DNA from: Anaerolineae bacterium CG2_30_57_67
Lineage (GTDB): Bacteria > Chloroflexota > Anaerolineae > Anaerolineales > Villigracilaceae
Assembly (NCBI GenBank): GCA_001872455.1
Contig: MNXJ01000020.1
Span: 1-42,409 of the forward strand
DNA length: 42,409 bases
Direction: 5' to 3'
How positions within the stretch are numbered: the first letter of the stretch is position 1; every line of letters starts with the position of its first letter. The notes under the pieces are model-generated. The model searched no databases, was not told where the DNA came from, and worked only from the letters and a program-made list of their open reading frames with translations. Shown here one piece after another: positions 8,551 to 16,568 of this stretch. The translations under genes and the position numbers were made by a program.

Positions 8551-8624
8551 TGCCCTCGGCGCGACTCGAACGCGCGACCTATTGCTCCGCAAGCAAGCGC
8601 TCTAATCCACTGAGCTACGAGGGC
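8551..8624 (-). tRNA. tRNA-Arg, anticodon GCG
   Basis: The minus strand folds as a 74-nt cloverleaf: acceptor GCCCTCG/CGAGGGC, D stem GCTC/GAGC with a 9-nt loop, anticodon stem CTTGC/GCAAT with a C-U mismatch at 27-43, loop TTGCGGA, variable loop AGGTC, T stem GCGCG/CGCGC with loop TTCGAGT, and discriminator A. U33 and G37 frame the anticodon GCG, which reads CGC and CGU, the abundant Arg codons here. CCA is not encoded. Most bacteria use anticodon ACG with inosine for these codons, so GCG is notable. It has its own promoter and terminator inside the minus-strand gene series. Confidence 0.92.
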
Positions 8625-8638
8625 AACTGCGAGACGGT

Positions 8639-8667
8639 ATTCTAATGCAGATGGCAGGAATGGTCAA
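8639..8667 (-). promoter_or_regulatory. Promoter of tRNA-Arg
   Basis: On the minus strand TTGACC (8662-8667), a 17-nt spacer and TAGAAT (8639-8644) make a near-consensus sigma-70-type promoter. The mature tRNA starts 14 nt past the -10. Confidence 0.8.
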
Positions 8668-8675
8668 GGACATTT

Positions 8676-9245
8676 TTACTTCAGGAGGAAAAGGTAGAGC
8701 CGAATTTCCAGCAGCAAAAAGACGAGCGCTGTCAGCGTTACCGGCCAGAACCAGTTGGCGGCGGCGAGCACCATCAGCACGAAGAAGCAGGCCAGGGCGG
8801 CGGTCAGTGCGCCGACAAAGGCCACTTCCAGCATCATCAGCCCGCCCAGTGATTTCCATTGGAAGCCGCGCGGCAGGCTGGCGTTGGTAAAGGCAAAGGC
8901 TTTGTGCAGTCCGTCGCAGTGCGCGGCGTAGTATTCTTTGACCTGGTTCATGGCGCGCACGCTGGTAAACCAGGCCTGGCGCAGACGCGCCAGTTTGACG
9001 ATGGTGGAAACGCCCAGAAAGGCCAGCAGGGCAAACAGCCCGGCAAATCCCCAATCGAGCAGGGTGACTTGCTCAGGCGGCAGAACAAACTGCGTGGTTA
9101 CCAGCGCGGCGATGAAACTGCCAAACGTCACCAGGTAAAACGAAGCGGCGCGCGCCCGGTCTTCATTGGCCTGAAAGGCTGTCTGACCCAGGTAATGGAA
9201 CTCGGCAAGTAACATCTCGCCGGAAGGAAGTTTTTCGGCGGTCAT
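8676..9245 (-). CDS. Uncharacterised four-helix membrane protein after ftsZ
   Basis: I do not recognise this protein. It has 189 residues, an N-terminal soluble stretch of about 35 residues, and four hydrophobic helices: two close together (ASFYLVTFGSFIAALVTT and WGFAGLFALLAFLGVS), a charged cytoplasmic-type loop of about 50 residues (LARLRQAWFTSVRAMNQVKEYY), then two more up to the C-terminus. The layout recalls small helical-hairpin membrane proteins of the SLATT type, but I cannot assign it. It starts 45 nt below the ftsZ stop on the same strand. The ATG at 9245 has no clear ribosome binding site and a TTG three codons upstream is an alternative start. Its position may link it to division, as inference only. 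Confidence 0.7.
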   Translation of the reverse strand: MTAEKLPSGEMLLAEFHYLGQTAFQANEDRARAASFYLVTFGSFIAALVTTQFVLPPEQVTLLDWGFAGLFALLAFLGVSTIVKLARLRQAWFTSVRAMNQVKEYYAAHCDGLHKAFAFTNASLPRGFQWKSLGGLMMLEVAFVGALTAALACFFVLMVLAAANWFWPVTLTALVFLLLEIRLYLFLLK

Positions 9246-9290
9246 GGCGCTCAATCTGAATCAGGCCGGAGGGCTGTCCGGCCCGATTCG

Positions 9291-10487
9291 CTAGCGGCGG
9301 TTGCGCAGGAAGGTCGGGATGTCCAAATCTTCCTGATAGGTGTTCTGCGGCTTGAACTCTGGCGCGCTGACCGGGGGTTGGGCGGCGGGCGCCTGGGGCG
9401 CGGAGGCGGCCTGAGAGGCCGAGGCGCTGCTGACGCTGACTTCCACCGGACGCTGGGCAGGGTTGCCGCCGTAAGTAGGACGCTGCGGTTCGGGGCGGCT
9501 TGCCACCGGGCGTTCGATGATGCGGCGCGGCAGGCCGGTGCGTTCAAAACCGGTGGCGATGACGGTGATGCGGATGTCGTCGCCCATGTTCGGGTCAATC
9601 ACTGCGCCGAAAATCATATTAACATCGGGGTGCGAGGTTTCGCGGATGATGGCTGCGGCTTGGTTGACCTCGAACAGGGTCATGTTCGGGCCGCCGGTGA
9701 CGTTGAATAACACGCCGCGCGCGCCGTCAATGGTGATGTCCAACAGCTGGCTGGAGATGGCCTGTTCGGCGGCCAGCCGGGCGCGGTCTTCGCCCGAAGC
9801 TTTGCCAACTGCCATCAGCGCCGCGCCGCCTTCCGACATGATGGCTCTCACGTCGGCGAAATCCAGGTTAATCAGGCCGGGCACGGTAATCAATTCCGAA
9901 ATGCCCTGAATGCCCTGGCGCAAAACATCGTCGGCCATGCGGAAGGCGTCTTGCAGGCTGGCGCGTTTGTCTACGATTTGCAGCAGGCGGTCGTTGGGGA
10001 TGACGATGAGCGTGTCGGCGTGTTCCTTGAGCGCGTCCATGCCTTCTTCCGCCGATTGCTGGCGTTTGGCGCCTTCAAAGGTGAAGGGCCGGGTGACGAC
10101 GCCAATCGTCAGCGCGCCGCATTCCTTGGCGATTTGCGCCACAATCGGCGCTGCGCCTGTGCCTGTGCCACCGCCCAGCCCGGCAGTGACAAAGACCATG
10201 TCGGCGCCTTTCAAAATGGCGTACAGCTCTTCTGCCGATTCTTCGGCAGATTTGCGCCCGACTTCGGGGTCGCCGCCCGCGCCCAGGCCGCGGGTTAGCT
10301 TTTCGCCAATCCGCACCTTGCTGGTCGCGCGCGCCAGTGTCAGCGCCTGAGCGTCGGTGTTGACAGCCACAAAATCAACACCCTGAATGCCCTCTTCGAT
10401 CATGCGGTTGACGGCATTGGTGCCGCCGCCGCCGACGCCGACGACTTTGATACGGGCAATTGCCTCTGCATTTTTGTTCGTTTCCAT
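9291..10487 (-). CDS. ftsZ: Cell division GTPase FtsZ
   Basis: FtsZ is the tubulin homologue that polymerises into the Z ring. The protein has 398 residues: the N-terminal Rossmann nucleotide domain with [13 protein letters not shown], the tubulin signature GGGTGTG at 105-111, the T7 loop [11 protein letters not shown] for GTP hydrolysis in the neighbouring subunit, then a Pro/Ala/Ser-rich linker from about 325 to 388 and the conserved C-terminal peptide [10 protein letters not shown], which binds FtsA and other partners. AGGAGG lies 6 nt before the ATG. The 56-nt gap to ftsA contains a TATAAC hexamer (10512-10517, minus strand) with a weak -35, so ftsZ may have an extra promoter besides read-through from upstream. 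Confidence 0.98.
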   Translation of the reverse strand: METNKNAEAIARIKVVGVGGGGTNAVNRMIEEGIQGVDFVAVNTDAQALTLARATSKVRIGEKLTRGLGAGGDPEVGRKSAEESAEELYAILKGADMVFVTAGLGGGTGTGAAPIVAQIAKECGALTIGVVTRPFTFEGAKRQQSAEEGMDALKEHADTLIVIPNDRLLQIVDKRASLQDAFRMADDVLRQGIQGISELITVPGLINLDFADVRAIMSEGGAALMAVGKASGEDRARLAAEQAISSQLLDITIDGARGVLFNVTGGPNMTLFEVNQAAAIIRETSHPDVNMIFGAVIDPNMGDDIRITVIATGFERTGLPRRIIERPVASRPEPQRPTYGGNPAQRPVEVSVSSASASQAASAPQAPAAQPPVSAPEFKPQNTYQEDLDIPTFLRNRR

Positions 10488-10543
10488 GGTTTCCTCCTGA
10501 AGAAATCAATGGTTATAAAACATGTTGAATAAAATTTGACTGG

Positions 10544-11779
10544 CTATGGAAGCAGCCGCTTGAGCAGGTTCTTGACGGTATCCCAATTTTGGCTGTCTCC
10601 TTTCAAAATGCGCGGTCGCCCCGACCCGCCGGCAGAGGAAAAACTCTGCATGGCCGCCGCCCAGTAGAGCAAGCCTACACTGGTCGAATAGGCCGGGGAA
10701 GTCAACTTATCGGCCAGGCCGAGTAGTTTTTCAGGTTGAGCGGTGCGGACGGGCATGCCCAGCACGCGACTCGCCAATTGGCGGATGCCTGGCAGCAGGC
10801 TGGTGCCGCCCGTCAGAACCATCCCCGCTGGCAGCAGGCCATCGTAGCCGGAGCGTTTAATCTCCTGCAGGCACAAGTCGAACATCTCTTCCACACGCGC
10901 TTCGATGATGTGACTCATATCCTGGCGGCGAATCAGCACCGGCTGGTCTTCGCCAAACGGGCTGACGCTGAAGGTTTCATCGGCCATGACTTCACTGCGC
11001 AGGGCGTGTCCATGCTGTTTTTTGGCTTCTTCGGCCTGCGGCATGGGCAGGCGTAAGCCATGCGCAATATCTTGCGTGATGTGATTGCCGCCAACGGCCA
11101 GCACCATCGTGTGCCAGACATCGCCGTTGACGTAAATCGCCAAATCGGTTGTACCGCCGCCGATATCGCAAACAACTGCGCCCATTTGGCGCTCGGTGTC
11201 GTTCAAGACCACTTCCGCCGAAGCGAGCGGGTTTAACACAAATTGAGCGGCATCCACCCCGGCAGAGGCGACTGCCTGGCGGATATTTTCTACCGTAGCG
11301 CTGGCGGCGGTGATGACGTGCGCCTCCACTTCCAGACGGAAGCCGCGCATCCCCAGCGGCTGATGAATGCCATCTTCGCCATCCAGCGTAAAACCGCGCT
11401 GAATGACGTGAATGATTTCGCGGCTGGCAGGAATAGCGACGGTGCGGGCGGCTTCCATGGCGCGCTCCACATCCATCTCTTCCACCACCTGGCCGTTAAC
11501 GCCGATGACGCCGCGGCTGTTGATGGATGAAACGTGCGCCCCTGCCAAACTGACCAGCGCCGATTCGATTTTCAGGCCGGAAGTTTGCTCGGCTTTGGCA
11601 ACCGAACGGGCAATCGCCTGTGACGCGGCAGTTAAATCCACAATCACGCCCTTGCGAATGCCTTCGGAAGGTTCAATGCCAACGCCCATGATGCGCAAGG
11701 CATCATCCTGTTCGATGCGGCCTACCAGCGTACAGATTTTGGTGGTTCCTACGTCAATGCCAACAACAATATCATCCAT
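10544..11779 (-). CDS. ftsA: Cell division protein FtsA
   Basis: FtsA is an actin-like ATPase that anchors FtsZ filaments to the membrane. The 411-residue product shows the phosphate-1 motif VGIDVGTTKICTLV at the N-terminus, the SHS2/1C region, phosphate-2 VCDIGGGTTDLAIY, the adenosine motif VLTGGTSLLPGI, and a C-terminal amphipathic helix (WDTVKNLLKRLLP) after a flexible tail, which is the membrane-targeting sequence. It begins 4 nt after the ftsQ stop, without a strong ribosome binding site, consistent with translational coupling, and is followed by ftsZ in the classic ftsQ-ftsA-ftsZ order. Confidence 0.97.
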   Translation of the reverse strand: MDDIVVGIDVGTTKICTLVGRIEQDDALRIMGVGIEPSEGIRKGVIVDLTAASQAIARSVAKAEQTSGLKIESALVSLAGAHVSSINSRGVIGVNGQVVEEMDVERAMEAARTVAIPASREIIHVIQRGFTLDGEDGIHQPLGMRGFRLEVEAHVITAASATVENIRQAVASAGVDAAQFVLNPLASAEVVLNDTERQMGAVVCDIGGGTTDLAIYVNGDVWHTMVLAVGGNHITQDIAHGLRLPMPQAEEAKKQHGHALRSEVMADETFSVSPFGEDQPVLIRRQDMSHIIEARVEEMFDLCLQEIKRSGYDGLLPAGMVLTGGTSLLPGIRQLASRVLGMPVRTAQPEKLLGLADKLTSPAYSTSVGLLYWAAAMQSFSSAGGSGRPRILKGDSQNWDTVKNLLKRLLP

Positions 11780-11783
11780 GTGG

Positions 11784-12824
11784 TTACTCTTTCAAACGGT
11801 AATACGGCGCGGTGGGGTATGCCACGCTAATCAAAGCGGGTTGAATTTCGTTGCGGATGAGATACTCCACCATGCTCTGATAAACGCCCAGTTTGAGCGG
11901 CATGTTGCCATCAGAATACCCAAAGTAGACCTGCCAGCCGCGCTCATCATACCAGCCCAGGCCGTAGCGTGGGTCGTAGAGGAGACTTGCGCCTTCGGGC
12001 AAGGCCGGAGTCAGCGTGGCGATGGCTTGCGCCAGTTCAGCGGGCAAAAAGGCGCGCGCGCCGATGGTTTGTTGCGGGTCGAAGGCGGCAGGCAGGGGCG
12101 GTGCGCCGGTGGCGTTGACGCTGAATAGCGCCGGATTTTGCCCACGCGGCGGAAAAGCATAGCCGGTTGAATCTATCCAAACGGTTTGGCCGTCCTGCGT
12201 CCAGGCGATGACGGGGACACGTTCTTGCACGCTAATCGTCACCGCGGCGGGCGGGTTGATTTGCACACTGACCGCCGAAATTTCGGGAAAGCTCGCCAGC
12301 ACATTGTATTCGGCTTGCTCCGGATTGAGCAGGATAGCGGGCTGATTCATGACGCCCAAAACCATTTCAATTTCGGCGCTGACGACGCGCTGATTGCCCA
12401 AAATGGTGACACCGCGCACGATGAACGGGTCTACGTTGAGCAGGGTGTAGAGCAGGCCAATGCAGGCGGTCAGCATGAGAAAGGAAATCCAACGCGGGCC
12501 GTAGGTGATGCGCGGTAGATGGATTTCTGGCAGGATAATGCCAGCGTTACTGCCAGGACGCGAATTGGAGTAGGCGTGGCTGAAGGCGCTGTTGTACTGG
12601 CGGCGGATGCTTCCGCTGCTGGAGCGGATGTGCCCCGTCGAGGCGGGCACCAGTTTCAGCGGGGTTTTGTTCGCACTGCGGGCGTGGGCAGAACTGACCG
12701 GCGCGGCGACAGGCCGAGGGGTGGAAACGCGGCGCGGCGCACGAATCTCCCGTCGGGCTTGTTCTTCTTCACGCTGACGGCGCAAAGCCTCGGCGCGGGT
12801 GATGGTGACGCGGTCGCGGGTCAT
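11784..12824 (-). CDS. ftsQ: Cell division protein FtsQ/DivIB (POTRA domain)
   Basis: FtsQ is a bitopic divisome protein that recruits FtsL/FtsB and later components. The 346-residue product has an unusually long basic cytoplasmic N-terminus (about 112 residues, rich in Arg, Ser and Pro), one membrane helix (ISFLMLTACIGLLYTLLNV), then a POTRA domain beginning FIVRGVTILGNQRVVSAEI and a beta domain containing the VPVIAW segment. The ATG overlaps the ddl stop (ATGA), so translation is probably coupled. E. coli FtsQ is 276 residues; the extra length is in the cytoplasmic tail. Confidence 0.93.
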   Translation of the reverse strand: MTRDRVTITRAEALRRQREEEQARREIRAPRRVSTPRPVAAPVSSAHARSANKTPLKLVPASTGHIRSSSGSIRRQYNSAFSHAYSNSRPGSNAGIILPEIHLPRITYGPRWISFLMLTACIGLLYTLLNVDPFIVRGVTILGNQRVVSAEIEMVLGVMNQPAILLNPEQAEYNVLASFPEISAVSVQINPPAAVTISVQERVPVIAWTQDGQTVWIDSTGYAFPPRGQNPALFSVNATGAPPLPAAFDPQQTIGARAFLPAELAQAIATLTPALPEGASLLYDPRYGLGWYDERGWQVYFGYSDGNMPLKLGVYQSMVEYLIRNEIQPALISVAYPTAPYYRLKE

Positions 12825-13936
12825 GGTTTTCTCCGATAGGCGCGCACGGTATGGTCACGTTCGCTTTTGCGCTCCTGCGCCAACTCGATCAGGCGGTTGA
12901 CCAGGGTGGCGTAGGGCAGGTTGCTGGCTTCCCAAAGTTTGGGATACATGCTGATTTTGGTGAAGCCGGGCAGGGTGTTGATTTCGTTGAGAAAAATTTC
13001 GCCGCTCTGGCTGTCGAGCAGGAAATCTACCCGCGCCAGGCCGGCGCAATCTGCGGCGGTGTAGGCTTTTACGGCCAGGTCGCAGATGGTTTGGCATTGT
13101 TCGGCGCTCATGGCGGCAGGGATGATGCTTTGGGATGAATCGAGAATGTATTTGGCGTCGTAGGAGTAAAAATCGGCGCCGGGGATGATTTCGCCGGGGA
13201 TGGAGGCTTCAGGCTGGTCGTTGCCGAGCACGGCGACTTCAATTTCGCGTGGGTTGGGAACGCCGCGCTCGATGAGAATGCGCCGGTCGTATTGGGCGGC
13301 TTCCATCAGTCCCTCGGCCAGGTCGGAGCGGCTGCGGCATTTGGTGATGCCCACCGATGAACCGAGATTGGCGGGTTTGACGAAGAGCGGGTAGACACCC
13401 ACGTTTTCGGCGCGGCGCACGGTTTCTTCGAGGTGATTGAGAATCTCAGAGCGTAGGACGACGACGGATTCAACGACGGGGATGCCGTGCGCGCGCAGGA
13501 CATCTTTGAAGATAATTTTATCCATGCCGACAGAAGAGCCCAATACGCCCGAGCCAACGTAGGCCACGTCGGCCATTTCGAGCAGACCTTGCAGGGTTCC
13601 GTCTTCGCCGTAGGTGCCGTGCAGAACGGGGAAGTAGACATCCACGTCGGCTAATTTTTCAATTCCGTTTTGGCGAATTAAATACAGGCCGGGGTGTGAT
13701 GGGTCGGCGAAGAGCGCCACCGGGCGCAAGCCGATGGTGTCATTTTTCTCCAGCGCAGCAAGGGCATTTTCACCGGTTAGCCAGGCGCCTTCGCGGGTAA
13801 TGCCGACTTGAATGACGTTGTAACGCGCCGGGTCAAGCGCCGTGAGGATGGAGCGCGCAGACATGAGCGAAACGTCATGTTCGCCAGAACGTCCGCCAAA
13901 AAGGACGGCTACGGTTAGTTTGGAGTTAGATGTCAT
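12821..13936 (-). CDS. ddl: D-alanine--D-alanine ligase
   Basis: Ddl joins two D-Ala residues with ATP, giving the dipeptide that MurF adds to the peptidoglycan precursor. The 371-residue ATP-grasp enzyme begins VAVLFGGRSGEHDVSLMSA, with the conserved substrate Glu, and has HGTYGEDGTLQGLLE, PLFVKPANLGSSVGI for the ATP-binding Lys, and ARVDFLLD followed by LNEINTLPGFT with the metal-binding Glu and Asn. It is separated from murB by 88 nt containing a period-7 repeat, the largest gap within the dcw series, and no ribosome binding site is seen before its ATG. It overlaps ftsQ by 4 nt. Confidence 0.96.
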   Translation of the reverse strand: MTSNSKLTVAVLFGGRSGEHDVSLMSARSILTALDPARYNVIQVGITREGAWLTGENALAALEKNDTIGLRPVALFADPSHPGLYLIRQNGIEKLADVDVYFPVLHGTYGEDGTLQGLLEMADVAYVGSGVLGSSVGMDKIIFKDVLRAHGIPVVESVVVLRSEILNHLEETVRRAENVGVYPLFVKPANLGSSVGITKCRSRSDLAEGLMEAAQYDRRILIERGVPNPREIEVAVLGNDQPEASIPGEIIPGADFYSYDAKYILDSSQSIIPAAMSAEQCQTICDLAVKAYTAADCAGLARVDFLLDSQSGEIFLNEINTLPGFTKISMYPKLWEASNLPYATLVNRLIELAQERKSERDHTVRAYRRKP

Positions 13937-13941
13937 CGATT

Positions 13942-13976
13942 ATCAGTAATCAGTAATCAGTTGTCAGTTGTCAGTA
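13942..13976. repeat. 7-nt tandem repeat between murB and ddl
   Basis: Five units (atcagta, atcagta, atcagtt, gtcagtt, gtcagta) lie just upstream of the ddl start. Nothing coding was seen in the 88-nt gap. The repeat occupies the place where a ribosome binding site and leader would be expected. Confidence 0.8.
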
Positions 13977-14024
13977 TTGGTTGTCTGTGGTTTTATATTC
14001 ATCATTCTTCATTCTTCACTCTCG

Positions 14025-14921
14025 TCATTCCCATTCGCCTGCCAGTTCAACTTCCAACTCCAGGCAGATGCCGAATTTTTGGAAAACGGTGGCTTGCGCC
14101 AGGTCAATCAGGGCGCGCACATCGGCGGCGCGGGTTTGGCCGTGATTGATGAAGAAGTTGGCGTGCAGGGCGCTGATTTCGGCGTTGCCGATGCGTGTAC
14201 CTTTCAGTCCGGCGGCTTCAATCAGGCGTCCGGCGTGGTCGCCGGGGGGGTTCTTGAACATGGATCCCATGCTCGCGCCGGGCGGCTGCGCGGCTTTGCG
14301 GCGGGCGGAAAATTGGTCAATTGTAGCCTGAATTTCCTGCGCCGGACGGTTTTGCAGGCGAAATTCTGCCGCCAAAATGATGGCTTGCGCTTCGCCGCGT
14401 TTGAGGACGGAAGAGCGGTAATCGTAGCCGAATTTTTCCACCGGCCACCAGGCGCGTTCTGCGCGGGCGAGAACTTCGGCGCGCAGCAAGTCGTGCGCTA
14501 TGTCGCCGCCAAACGCGCCGGCGTTGCCGTATACTGCTCCGCCAACGGTACCGGGGACAGTGGCAGCCCATTCCAGCCCGCTGAAATTTTGCGCGGCGGC
14601 GCGGTGCGCCAGGTTGGAGAAGATGACGCCCGCTTCGGCGCGGACGGTGGGGCGCTCGCCCGGTAAAAACTCGACGGCTTTGGCGCGGTTCAAAATCACC
14701 AGGCCGCGAATACCTTTATCGCTCACCAACAGGTTCGAGCCGCCGCCCAGCAAGGTGAAGGCCAGCCCCTCGCGCCAGCAAATTTGGATGGCGCGGGCGA
14801 GTTCATCCGCCGAGTTGACGGTCACCAGCCAGTCGGCGGGGCCGCCAATGCGGGCAGAGGTGTAGGGGGCCAGATTCACCTGCTCTTGCGCGGAGGCGAA
14901 CAGTGAGCGCGGGTCGGTCAT
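14025..14921 (-). CDS. murB: UDP-N-acetylenolpyruvoylglucosamine reductase
   Basis: MurB is the FAD- and NADPH-dependent enzyme that reduces UDP-GlcNAc-enolpyruvate to UDP-MurNAc, the second committed step of peptidoglycan synthesis. At 298 residues it fits the shorter type II class. Visible motifs are SARIGGPADWLV, the FAD-binding LLGGGSNLLVSD, PGTVGGAVYGNAGAFGGDI, YRSS, the catalytic Ser in GASMGSMFKNP, and HANFFINHG. No ribosome binding site is apparent at the ATG, but it starts 8 nt after the stop of the 66-codon gene, so it may depend on translation of that gene. Confidence 0.96.
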   Translation of the reverse strand: MTDPRSLFASAQEQVNLAPYTSARIGGPADWLVTVNSADELARAIQICWREGLAFTLLGGGSNLLVSDKGIRGLVILNRAKAVEFLPGERPTVRAEAGVIFSNLAHRAAAQNFSGLEWAATVPGTVGGAVYGNAGAFGGDIAHDLLRAEVLARAERAWWPVEKFGYDYRSSVLKRGEAQAIILAAEFRLQNRPAQEIQATIDQFSARRKAAQPPGASMGSMFKNPPGDHAGRLIEAAGLKGTRIGNAEISALHANFFINHGQTRAADVRALIDLAQATVFQKFGICLELEVELAGEWE

Positions 14922-14929
14922 TTTCGGCG

Positions 14930-15130
14930 TTATTTCTTTTCTTGCAGATGACCAATCAGCTTGGTCAGAGTTTGGCGCGCCTGTTGAGGTTCTTCCTGTC
15001 CGAAGGCGCGGAATGGGCGATTTCCTTGCGCCGGGTCGGGTTCGGGGACAGCACCCAAAACCATGTGAAGCGGCGGCAAGGCCATCATTTCAGATTCAAA
15101 TTTGCGTTTATTGTTGTTGGATGTAGACAT
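14930..15130 (-). CDS. Small unknown protein between murC and murB (66 aa)
   Basis: I do not recognise this product. It begins 1 nt after the murC stop and ends 8 nt before the murB start. The ATG at 15130 is preceded by AAAGGAAAGG at good spacing, which murB itself lacks. The 66 residues are hydrophilic and have no signal peptide or membrane helix: a Ser/Asn/Lys-rich start, then a segment MMALPPLHMVLGAVPEPDP, a middle with NRPFRAFGQEEPQQ, and a Lys-rich helical end (ARQTLTKLIGHLQEKK). Tight packing in an essential operon argues that it is real, and its translation may feed murB. It could be a small regulator or scaffold of the Mur enzymes; that is speculation. Confidence 0.65.
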   Translation of the reverse strand: MSTSNNNKRKFESEMMALPPLHMVLGAVPEPDPAQGNRPFRAFGQEEPQQARQTLTKLIGHLQEKK

Positions 15131-15131
15131 G

Positions 15132-16568
15132 TTAATTTTCCTTTCCTTTAAGTCCAACGTCGGGAAACTTTGGAGTCCGCGTTTGGAGAGCGTCAAACAC
15201 TTCACGCGTAACGCGATTGGCGTCGCCTGCTGATAGCACCAGCAAAACGTCGCCGGGGGTTAGCTCGCGCAACAAAATATCACGAATATCATCAAGGTTG
15301 GCAACGAAACGCGCCGAAGAATGATGTATCGCCCGCAGCAGTTGCTCCACTGAAAAATCCTGTTTTGGCTCACGGGCGGCGTAAATTTCGCTGACGATGA
15401 CTGCGCTGGCATCGCCAAAGGCCAGGGCAAACTCGTCGAACAGGGCGCGCACGCGCGAGTAGGTGTGTGGCTGCCAGACGACCCACAGCCGCCGCGAGGC
15501 GTAACGGGCGCGGGCGGCGGCCAGCGTCGCACGGATTTCGGTGGGGTGATGGGCGTAATCGTCAATCAGGGTAATGCCATTGACTTCGCCCACAACTTCA
15601 AAGCGGCGGCCTGTGCCGAGAAATTCACTCAGGGCATTGGCGGCTTCTTTGAGCGGCAGGTTAAGCAGCCCCGCCAGCGTCAGCGCGGCCAGCGCGTTGC
15701 GGACGTTGTGCAAGCCGGGCACGCGCAATTCCACTGCCGACAGGTATTGCACCATGCCGCCCAAACGCACGATAACATCAAAGGTAAAGCCGCCGAAGGC
15801 ATTTGGCCGCACTGAGCGGGCGATTGCGCCTTCCCCGGCCTCGGTGCGGCCATCGGACGAAATGCGATAGGTGACCACGCGTTTGCCGATGCGGCGGGCT
15901 TCGGTCATCAGCGCGAAGGCACCGGGGTCTTCGGCGCAGGCAATCAATGCGCCATTAACCGGAATCAAGCGGGTAAATTCAACAAAGGCGGCTTCAAAAT
16001 CTGCCGGGGTGGGATAGCAATCGGGGTGATCGTGTTCGACGTTGGTGACGATGGCATACATTGGCTTCAGACCGAGGAACATGCGGTCGTACTCGTCGGC
16101 CTCAATGACAAACTCAGCACCTTTGCCTGCGTGCGCGTTGACGTGAAAATTATTCAGCACGCCGCCGACGATGAAGGATGGGTCGCGTTTGAGGCTGTGC
16201 AACATCCAGGCAATCATGGCCGTGGTAGTAGTTTTGCCATGCGTCCCGGCAATAGCGATGCCGGTTTTGGATTCCATCAACTTACCGAGGAAATCGGCGC
16301 GTTTGAAGACGGGAATGCCAGCCTGATGAGCGGCCTGCACTTCGGGGTTGTCATCTGGAACGGCGGAGGAGCGTACAACCCAGTCTGCGCCCTGGATGTG
16401 GGCGGGGGCGTGTCCGAGGAAAACGGCCGCCCCGGCCAGTTTCAGGTCTTCGGCTAGCGGCGAAAACGTCTGGTCAGAACCGGAAACGGTATAGCCGCTC
16501 TCCAACAGGAGGCGGGCGATGGCCGAAAGGCCGCTTCCACCGATGCCAATGAAATGAACGTGTGTCAT
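15132..16568 (-). CDS. murC: UDP-N-acetylmuramate--L-alanine ligase
   Basis: MurC adds L-Ala to UDP-MurNAc using ATP. The 478-residue Mur ligase shows the N-terminal UDP-binding HFIGIGGSGLSAIARLL, the P-loop GTHGKTTTTAMIA near 110-122, a central NVEHDHPD, and in the C-terminal domain DDYAHHPTEIRATL followed by WQPHTYSR, both characteristic of MurC. The ATG overlaps the stop of the CvpA-like gene (ATGA). It is followed at once by the 66-codon unknown gene and murB. Confidence 0.97.
   Translation of the reverse strand: MTHVHFIGIGGSGLSAIARLLLESGYTVSGSDQTFSPLAEDLKLAGAAVFLGHAPAHIQGADWVVRSSAVPDDNPEVQAAHQAGIPVFKRADFLGKLMESKTGIAIAGTHGKTTTTAMIAWMLHSLKRDPSFIVGGVLNNFHVNAHAGKGAEFVIEADEYDRMFLGLKPMYAIVTNVEHDHPDCYPTPADFEAAFVEFTRLIPVNGALIACAEDPGAFALMTEARRIGKRVVTYRISSDGRTEAGEGAIARSVRPNAFGGFTFDVIVRLGGMVQYLSAVELRVPGLHNVRNALAALTLAGLLNLPLKEAANALSEFLGTGRRFEVVGEVNGITLIDDYAHHPTEIRATLAAARARYASRRLWVVWQPHTYSRVRALFDEFALAFGDASAVIVSEIYAAREPKQDFSVEQLLRAIHHSSARFVANLDDIRDILLRELTPGDVLLVLSAGDANRVTREVFDALQTRTPKFPDVGLKGKEN

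Noticed and set aside
13968-14666. 232-codon plus-strand frame opposite murB
   Set aside because: Antisense shadow of murB; starts in the period-7 repeat region and has no domain or binding site.
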